Assembly (NCBI GenBank): GCA_003225615.1
Contig: QIAS01000019.1
Location: forward strand, 1 to 11,679
Direction: 5' to 3'
DNA length: 11,679 nt
DNA from: Acidobacteriota bacterium
GTDB taxonomy: Bacteria; Acidobacteriota; Terriglobia; Terriglobales; Acidobacteriaceae
The position numbers and the translations under genes are program-made. The stretch's first letter is position 1. Every line of letters starts with the position of its first letter. Below, one piece after another: positions 1-5,565 of the stretch. The notes beneath the pieces were generated by a model. The model saw only the letters and a program-made list of their open reading frames with translations, made no database searches and was not told the origin of the DNA.

Positions 1-894
1 TTTTCGCTGGTCAAAGATCGCGAAGTGCTGGTGTTTCGCAGCGGAGTCGACATCTCGCCCGCGCTCATGGACTGCGCGCCGCAATTGAAGATGCTGGTGC
101 GCGCAGGGTGTGGCCTGGACAACCTGAACTGTGAGTACGTTCGCAACCGGGGAATCTCGCTGCAAAGGATTCCGGAGCCGGCGGCACAGGCTGTTTCAGA
201 AATGGCTTTAGCGCTAATGTTTACGCTCTCCCGCAACCTTCGACAAGCCGACGCCCTGCTCAGGCAGGGACACTGGGCAAAAAATGAGTTAGAAGGCCAT
301 TTGCTCACTGGCAAAGTTTTAGGAATAGTTGGGGCGGGCAACATCGGCTCCCGTCTGGGGGTACTTGCCTCGATGATTGGCATGTTGCCCATCGCCTGCG
401 TTGCCGAACCGACTACCGACGTGGTTCACGCTCTCTGTGAGAAGGGCATCACAGTCGCCGAATTTGACAAAGTCCTTTCTGCCGCTGATTTCGTGAGTGT
501 TCATGTTCCGCTCGACGATTCCACAAGGCACCTCATTGACGCAAGAGCACTTTCATTGATGAAACATGGCAGCTATCTCATCAACCTGGCTCGCGGTGGA
601 GTTGTGGACGAGGGGGCGCTGCATGATGCTCTGACTTCTGGCCGGCTGCGGGGGGCGGCGCTCGATGTTCACCAACGCGAGGGAAAGGGGCAGATTTCCG
701 CACTAGCGCGACTGCCCAATGTGATTCTTACTCCGCACATTGGCGCCTCAACGGTTGAAACGCAAGAACAAATCGGCGTACGCGTTGTCGAGATTATCGA
801 AGCGTTCGTGCAACAACAAACCACGTCGGCTGCCTGCGCAGCGGAGTTCAGCTTCACGGCGCCGACCCTACGAACAGAAATGGTGCGACTATGA
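1..894 (+). CDS. D-isomer-specific 2-hydroxyacid dehydrogenase, 5' partial (candidate phosphonopyruvate reductase)
   Basis: NAD(P)-dependent dehydrogenase of the phosphoglycerate dehydrogenase family, which interconverts 2-oxo acids and D-2-hydroxy acids in the cytoplasm. The frame is open to base 1 and the residues before the GTG at 25 continue the family's N-terminal fold, so that GTG is not taken as the start; roughly 35-45 residues lie outside the window. Seen (numbering from the GTG at 25): a Rossmann glycine motif GAGNIG near residues 103-108, the NLARGG segment with catalytic Arg190 (codon 592-594), Glu219 in DVHQREG (codon 679-681), and His238 in TPHIG (codon 736-738). The Arg-Glu-His triad is therefore intact. 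The loop between Glu and His is shorter than usual and lacks the common 'EP' proline. Its stop codon overlaps the start of the PEP mutase gene (ATGA at 891-894), so the two are probably co-translated. I infer phosphonopyruvate as substrate from this coupling; an ordinary phosphoglycerate or hydroxypyruvate enzyme is the alternative. Confidence 0.9.
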   Translation, partial: FSLVKDREVLVFRSGVDISPALMDCAPQLKMLVRAGCGLDNLNCEYVRNRGISLQRIPEPAAQAVSEMALALMFTLSRNLRQADALLRQGHWAKNELEGHLLTGKVLGIVGAGNIGSRLGVLASMIGMLPIACVAEPTTDVVHALCEKGITVAEFDKVLSAADFVSVHVPLDDSTRHLIDARALSLMKHGSYLINLARGGVVDEGALHDALTSGRLRGAALDVHQREGKGQISALARLPNVILTPHIGASTVETQEQIGVRVVEIIEAFVQQQTTSAACAAEFSFTAPTLRTEMVRL

Positions 895-1871
895 CAAAAA
901 AAACTACGCAATTCAGAGGACTTTTACATTCTGGAAAACTTGAATTTTTGATGGAAGCCCACAACGGCCTCACGGCGAAGTTGGTCGAAGAGGCAGGCTT
1001 CAAAGGTATCTGGGCCAGCGGTCTTACCCTCTCAGCCGCCATGGGGGTGCGTGATAACAATGAAGCCAGTTGGACCCAGGTGATGGAGACCGTGGAATTC
1101 ATGAGCGATGCCAGCAGCATTCCTATCCTGCTGGATGCCGATACCGGATATGGAAACTTCAACAACGTGCGCCGCCTGGTGCACAAACTCGAGCAGCGAG
1201 ATATTTCAGCCATGTGCATTGAGGACAAGGTCTTCCCTAAGACCAACTCATTCCTCAATGAAAAACATCAGATGCTGGCAGACGCCGAGGAATTTGCCGG
1301 CAAGATCAAGGCCGCGAAAGACACGCAGCAGGACGGCGACTTCTCCGTCATTGCCCGCCTCGAAGCCTTCATTCTCGGACTTGGCTTAAATGAGGCCCTG
1401 GATCGGGCGCATCTCTACTCCAGCGCGGGTGCCGACGGCATCCTGGTACACAGCAAACTTGCTTCTCCTGACCAGATACTCGCGTTTATGAGTCAGTGGA
1501 AAGAGGACTGCCCGGTGCTCATCGTACCCACTACCTATTACCAGACGCCAAGTGAGATGTTCGAACAAGCAGGAGTAAGAATCGTAATCTGGGCGAATCA
1601 TCTTCTGCGGGCGTCGACCGCCGTCATGCAAAGCGTTGCGTCAACGATCCGCCAGACCCGGTCGGTGGTGGCTATTCAGGAGCGCATTGTGCCGGTTAAG
1701 GAGATCTTCCGTTTGCAAAATTCGGCGGAGCTTGAGGCGGCGGAGCTGCGATATTTGCCGTCCGAGAAATCGGCTCCGGCACATCCCGTCTCCTCAGAAC
1801 ACAAACCGCCGGTGCCGGCGTATCCAATGTCGGCGGAAAATCTAGTTTCCGTGAATCCCCGACACCAATGA
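891..1871 (+). CDS. aepX: Phosphoenolpyruvate mutase (PEP phosphomutase)
   Basis: Rearranges phosphoenolpyruvate to phosphonopyruvate, the C-P bond-forming entry step of nearly all phosphonate biosynthesis; a cytoplasmic, Mg-dependent member of the isocitrate lyase/PEP mutase superfamily. The 326-residue product carries the WASGL loop (41-45), Asp55 in [10 protein letters not shown], the metal-binding DAD at 82-84, and [10 protein letters not shown] at 111-120. The last is the EDK-X5-NS signature that separates PEP mutases from other superfamily lyases; Lys117 and Asn119 are its gating-loop residues. Arg156 in ARLEAF and the MVIWANH-like strand [12 protein letters not shown] (231-242) also match. 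The core ends near residue 290 (KEIFRL...YLP). It is followed by a 36-residue Pro/Ser-rich tail absent from the usual enzyme. The start overlaps the dehydrogenase stop, and the end overlaps the ATP-grasp start (ATGA at 1868-1871). No phosphonopyruvate decarboxylase is visible in the window. Family assignment is very secure; the final product is unknown. Confidence 0.96.
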   Translation: MTKKTTQFRGLLHSGKLEFLMEAHNGLTAKLVEEAGFKGIWASGLTLSAAMGVRDNNEASWTQVMETVEFMSDASSIPILLDADTGYGNFNNVRRLVHKLEQRDISAMCIEDKVFPKTNSFLNEKHQMLADAEEFAGKIKAAKDTQQDGDFSVIARLEAFILGLGLNEALDRAHLYSSAGADGILVHSKLASPDQILAFMSQWKEDCPVLIVPTTYYQTPSEMFEQAGVRIVIWANHLLRASTAVMQSVASTIRQTRSVVAIQERIVPVKEIFRLQNSAELEAAELRYLPSEKSAPAHPVSSEHKPPVPAYPMSAENLVSVNPRHQ

Positions 1872-3154
1872 AAACAAGAAACATCGACCTGCCAAGCTTG
1901 AAACTGGTGCGCGGAAAAACCCTGGCCGTCGTCATCGGTCTGGATTGCCTTCCCGGAATCCAGACCGCCCGTATACTGGCGCAGAATGACGTGCCTGTGA
2001 TGGGTATCGCGCGTGATCCGAAACATCCCTTTTCTAGCACCAACACATGCGATTCGATTCAGTTCACTGCGATTGCGCAGGAACCATTGATGCAGGCCCT
2101 TGACGGGATAAGCTCTCAGCTTGACGAAAAGGCCGTTCTTTATCCCTGCACTGACTACAGCGTACTGCTGGTTTCGCGTAATAGAGAGGTCCTCCAGAAG
2201 CACTATCACATCGCTCTCCCCGAGCCGCAAACGCTCGAGATGCTGATGGACAAAACCAGCTTTCTTCTTTTCGCGAAGGAACAAGGTCTGCCCGTTCCGG
2301 CGACGTTCTTCTTGCGAAACCGCGCTGACGCGGTCGCGGCTTCGGAACAAATACCTTTTCCTTGCATCATGAAACCGGCCTTCAAAACCTTGAACTGGGA
2401 AAGGAACGCGGCCGGAGCCAAGGTCTACTTCGTCTCTTCACCACAAGAGTTCCTCGCGACCTATGACCGGTGCGGCTCCTGGGCGGAGTCGATCGTAGCC
2501 CAGGAATGGATCAGGGGTGAGGACTCCAACTTGTACTCCTGCAATTGTTACTTCGACGCAAACTCAAAACCTATTGTTACCTTTGTCGCCCGCAAACTTC
2601 GGCAAAACCCACCCGTACTAGGTGTGAGTGCTTCTGGCGAGGAATGTCGGGATGACATTGTGTTAAAGCAAACCCTCGACCTATTTACAAAGGTGGGCCT
2701 AAGAGGCTTGGGTTATCTGGAAATGAAACGGGACGCGCACACAGGACACTACTGGATCATCGAACCCAACATCGGTCGTCCGACGGGGCGATCCGCCATT
2801 GCCGAAGCTGGCGGGGTACCGCTGATTTATTCAATGTACTGTGACCTCGCCGGGCTACCGCTTCCCCCCCACCGGAAACAGACGTACCAAGGAGCGAAAT
2901 GGATCTACTTCAAGAAGGATCTTGCGTCGTCGTGGTACTACTGGCGAAGAGGCGAACTTACGCTCATCCAGTGGGCACTGTCGTTGCGCGGACGCAAACG
3001 CGAAGCTGTGTTCTGCTGGAGCGACCCTATGCCTTTTCTGCTTGACTGGTGGGCACCCATACGCGACCTGTTTTGGCGAGTCAAGCAATTCTTCACCGCG
3101 AAAGAAGTGCAGCCGATTGTCGCTGATTCCAGAACAGGGAGTCCGCTTCCATGA
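1868..3154 (+). CDS. ATP-grasp carboxylate-amine ligase family protein
   Basis: ATP-grasp enzymes activate a carboxylate as acyl phosphate and join it to an amine (or similar nucleophile). The 428-residue product resembles the 'carboxylate-amine ligase' group, distantly like carbamoyl-phosphate synthase large subunit and D-aspartate ligase. Seen: an N-terminal nucleotide-fold start [17 protein letters not shown] (21-37), MDKTSF with Lys129, the ATP-binding Lys169 in CIMKPAF, the hinge-like QEWIRGED (212-219), and metal ligands Glu285 (LEMK), Glu299 and Asn301 in [13 protein letters not shown]. The C-terminal region is rich in Trp/Tyr ([18 protein letters not shown]) and ends in a basic/aromatic stretch that may lie at the membrane surface, though no clear transmembrane helix is seen. 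Overlaps of 4 nt with the PEP mutase gene before it and the transferase gene after it make it part of the same operon. I infer that it conjugates a phosphonate acid or an amino acid; neither substrate can be read from the sequence. Confidence 0.85.
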   Translation: MKTRNIDLPSLKLVRGKTLAVVIGLDCLPGIQTARILAQNDVPVMGIARDPKHPFSSTNTCDSIQFTAIAQEPLMQALDGISSQLDEKAVLYPCTDYSVLLVSRNREVLQKHYHIALPEPQTLEMLMDKTSFLLFAKEQGLPVPATFFLRNRADAVAASEQIPFPCIMKPAFKTLNWERNAAGAKVYFVSSPQEFLATYDRCGSWAESIVAQEWIRGEDSNLYSCNCYFDANSKPIVTFVARKLRQNPPVLGVSASGEECRDDIVLKQTLDLFTKVGLRGLGYLEMKRDAHTGHYWIIEPNIGRPTGRSAIAEAGGVPLIYSMYCDLAGLPLPPHRKQTYQGAKWIYFKKDLASSWYYWRRGELTLIQWALSLRGRKREAVFCWSDPMPFLLDWWAPIRDLFWRVKQFFTAKEVQPIVADSRTGSPLP

Positions 3155-4218
3155 AACAGGCTCTCGATGTATGCAGTCTGGAGCGGGCCGAGGAAATTGT
3201 TGCGCGAAATCCAGCGTCGCACGAAGCGGGCAAGCCCTCTCCCTGTATCGGCCGTGAGGAGTCGCTGCGTTTCCTATCGGAAGAGGAGCAGCCACTTTGG
3301 GACGAACTTGTTGAAGCGTCACCACAGGGGTCGTTGTTCTGTCGTTCATGGTGGCTTAGAATGGCGGCTCCTCAGGCCCGCGTTATGGGGTATTTTCACG
3401 GGGGTCGACTCGTCGCTGGTATTCCCTTGTTTTTTAAGAAGCGATGGGGCATCAAGTTGTGCACAATGCCCAGGCTGACTCAGACCTGGGGTGTAGTGAT
3501 CGAGCCGGTCGAAGGCAAACGTGAACATCAGATATCTCGGCAGATGGAGATTCTCACAATCTTTGCCCGCTACCTGGCAGGACAAAGGATCTTCCTTCAA
3601 CGTTTTCACCCGGAAATGAGCAATTTCCTGCCATTCCAATGGCACGGGTTCCAGCAGGTCCCCCGAGTTACATATGTGATCGAATATTTGTGCGACCTGG
3701 AGCGAATTTGGGAAGGAATGCGAGATAGCCAGCGTCGTGAGATAAGGAAGGCCGAAAAACGCCATATTTTGGTAGAACAGTGCGAGCCCGAAGTAGTTGC
3801 CGATAATATGGCAAAGACATACGCCCGCCAAGGTCTCCAGGCGCCCCCTGAGACTCGGCTCATACGAGAAATCTATAATGTGGCTCGACAGAACAGTGCC
3901 GGAGAATGTTTCGCAGCTCGTGATGCTGAGGGCAGGGTGCATGCCGCCGCTCTGCTCGTGTGGGACCGGAAGAGGGCCTACTACCTGGCCGGAGGCGGCG
4001 ATCCCACTCTGCGAGTCAGCGGGGCAACCTCACTTCTCCTCTGGAAAATAATGCAGTTTGCCTCCGGGCGCTCTGCTGTGTTCGATTTCGAAGGGTCCCA
4101 GCTTCCCGCAGTAGAGAAGTTTTTCCGCGCGTTTGGTGCGTCCCAAGTGTGGTATCACGAGATCTCCAAGATGCCGCGCTGGCTCCGCGCTGGGCTTGTG
4201 CTGACGCGAAAGGCCTAG
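3151..4218 (+). CDS. FemAB/GNAT-like acyl or aminoacyl transferase (BioF2-like acetyltransferase fold)
   Basis: A 355-residue protein of the broad GNAT/FemAB superfamily, whose members transfer acyl groups from CoA or aminoacyl groups from tRNA to amines. Recognition rests on the N-terminal segment FLSEEEQPLWDELVEASPQG (41-60), the region with basic MRDSQRREIRKAEK (190-203), the strand YYLAGGGDP (277-285), and the diagnostic FDFEGS (311-316) followed by EKFFRAFGA (322-330), typical of this family. About 35 residues precede the usual start of the domain. The ATG overlaps the ATP-grasp stop (ATGA at 3151-3154), and an AGGGAG at 3136-3141 is a plausible ribosome binding site for it. No signal peptide or membrane helix is seen, so it is predicted cytoplasmic. 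In acidobacterial and proteobacterial exopolysaccharide loci such proteins sit beside ATP-grasp and HPr-kinase-like genes; in a phosphonate operon it would be a tailoring step. Donor and acceptor are unknown. Confidence 0.82.
   Translation: MKQALDVCSLERAEEIVARNPASHEAGKPSPCIGREESLRFLSEEEQPLWDELVEASPQGSLFCRSWWLRMAAPQARVMGYFHGGRLVAGIPLFFKKRWGIKLCTMPRLTQTWGVVIEPVEGKREHQISRQMEILTIFARYLAGQRIFLQRFHPEMSNFLPFQWHGFQQVPRVTYVIEYLCDLERIWEGMRDSQRREIRKAEKRHILVEQCEPEVVADNMAKTYARQGLQAPPETRLIREIYNVARQNSAGECFAARDAEGRVHAAALLVWDRKRAYYLAGGGDPTLRVSGATSLLLWKIMQFASGRSAVFDFEGSQLPAVEKFFRAFGASQVWYHEISKMPRWLRAGLVLTRKA
4208..4213 (+). promoter_or_regulatory. Candidate ribosome binding site for the HPr-kinase-like gene
   Basis: A GAAAGG run lies 11 nt before the ATG at 4225 and inside the last codons of the upstream transferase gene. 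It supports the chosen start and translation tied to the upstream gene. The spacing is slightly long, so support is moderate. Confidence 0.4.
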
Positions 4219-4224
4219 TCAACC

Positions 4225-5412
4225 ATGACACCCGATCTACACGAGAGAGAACCGGAATCTGCTCACAGCCATACCGTGGACTACGACATCCACGGACTCG
4301 TTGGCGTACGCTTGCTGGGGCCTTCACGAGCGAATATCGCTGCCGTGAGCGCTCAAATCGGGCCGCCCTGTTCCGCCCCGTTACGACACCCGGACATCGT
4401 CGTCCGCTACGTGGACTGCATCTCTGCCGTGCCGCTACGTTATGTGGACCTGGGAAAGACAGCATCTTCGGATGCAGGGTTCATTGTATTTCCCGACCAG
4501 GAAGCTAAAGGCAAAGTGAGCATTCCGTTTGATCACATAGGGACGAAGTGTGAAATCTTGTGCGAGCGTCGCGTGGGATGGATTCCTCTGCTGATATCGA
4601 TCATTAATCTCACTGCTCTGAAAAAACATCGCTGTGTGCCGATCCATGCTTCGGCTTTCGTCTACAAAGGAACAGGAGTGGTCGTAACCGGCTGGATCAA
4701 GAGTGGAAAGAGCGAGGCCCTTCTGGCGTTTTCTCAGCACGGAGCCACATACGTAGGCGGCGAGTGGGTTCTTCTCGATCCCGACGGTGAAACAATGTAC
4801 GGACTGCCCGGCACATTTCGCATGTGGGACTGGCAGCGCCGCAATCTCCCTCACTGTCGTCACATCGGCGGCAATGGCCATATGTTCCGACTGATCCGCT
4901 TTCTGGACGCCGCGCAACGGGCCATACCTGAGGCATGGTTCCGCTTCGGGGCATTGAAACTTCTGCGCGAAGGCATGCCCGCTCTCCGCAGGCAACTCAA
5001 TTTCCGGGTGGAACCCAAAGCAATCTTCGGGGACCGGTGCGAAAGCCTGACCGGACATCCCGACAAAATCTTCATTGGGATAGTGCACTCCGATGAGCGG
5101 GTGCTGATCGAACCTGCAGAGCCTGCCACAGTAGCGGACCAATTGGCGTGCGCCATGGATTTTGAACTGACGTCTCTGATGTCTCACTACAGCGCATTCA
5201 AGTTCGCATTTCCCGGAATACAGAATGACTTTCTGGAGAATGTGCACAATCTCCTGCGCGTTGCACTGCGGGATGCGCTGGCTGCTAAAGAGATCTACAT
5301 GCTCTACCATCCCTATCCCGTTTCATTTCACGAGCTGTATCAAGCAATGCAGGCTTTCCTCGGGACCTCCCCCGCTATCGCAGATCACAATCGCGTGAGC
5401 GCACGAGCGTAA
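4225..5412 (+). CDS. HPr kinase/phosphorylase-like P-loop protein
   Basis: A 395-residue protein resembling the HprK C-terminal kinase fold, also found in HprK-like kinases of peptide and polysaccharide biosynthesis loci. Seen: PIHASAF (139-145), the 'HaSa' strand common before the P-loop in this family, then VVVTGWIKSGKSEALLAF (152-169) containing the Walker A G-X4-GKS (156-163). Next comes GATYVGGEWVLLDPDG (173-188), which aligns with the position where HprK has its Asp-Asp catalytic pair. Here the pair reads Gly-Glu, so the catalytic base is changed or shifted to Glu180. The first ~110 residues and last ~200 show no domain I can name. It begins 6 nt after the transferase stop, so it is the last gene of the operon. 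The substrate is unknown: it could phosphorylate a small molecule, a peptide or a sugar intermediate, or be a non-catalytic nucleotide-binding partner. Confidence 0.75.
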   Translation: MTPDLHEREPESAHSHTVDYDIHGLVGVRLLGPSRANIAAVSAQIGPPCSAPLRHPDIVVRYVDCISAVPLRYVDLGKTASSDAGFIVFPDQEAKGKVSIPFDHIGTKCEILCERRVGWIPLLISIINLTALKKHRCVPIHASAFVYKGTGVVVTGWIKSGKSEALLAFSQHGATYVGGEWVLLDPDGETMYGLPGTFRMWDWQRRNLPHCRHIGGNGHMFRLIRFLDAAQRAIPEAWFRFGALKLLREGMPALRRQLNFRVEPKAIFGDRCESLTGHPDKIFIGIVHSDERVLIEPAEPATVADQLACAMDFELTSLMSHYSAFKFAFPGIQNDFLENVHNLLRVALRDALAAKEIYMLYHPYPVSFHELYQAMQAFLGTSPAIADHNRVSARA

Positions 5413-5565
5413 TCCTTCAAAGGTTAATCACGCAACGAGGTGCTCTCGCGTCCGCATACAAAGGAACCTAGCTTTGCTGGTATATCGAAGGCAGGCCACG
5501 ACGCTCAACTAATCGTGGAACTCTCACCCTACGAATCAAGGTTATTCGGCTCCAAAACTTTCTAA
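5413..5565. other. Intergenic gap between the operon and the giant secreted-protein gene
   Basis: This 153-nt stretch has no open frame of note. I see no strong hairpin followed by a T-run, so no rho-independent terminator can be called. AT-rich patches exist (for example TATATC near 5480), but none pairs with a good -35 box at proper spacing. A TAA at 5563-5565, in frame with the next gene, rules out an earlier start for it. Neither ATG 5566 nor ATG 5584 has a purine-rich ribosome binding site. Confidence 0.5.

Noticed and set aside
25..27. GTG at 25 as the start of the dehydrogenase
   Set aside because: The frame is open to base 1 and the upstream residues fit the family, while a start here would remove the first strand of the domain.
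1676..2350. 224-codon antisense open frame across the PEP mutase/ATP-grasp junction
   Set aside because: It spans the junction of two well-supported genes and shows no family motifs, so it is a shadow frame.
4435..5310. 291-codon antisense open frame opposite the HprK-like gene
   Set aside because: It is the complement of a gene with a clear P-loop and has no recognisable domain; high-GC codon use on the + strand keeps the antisense frame open.
5478..5490. TATATC as a -10 promoter box for the secreted-protein gene
   Set aside because: No acceptable -35 element lies 16-18 nt upstream; the evidence is too weak to call.
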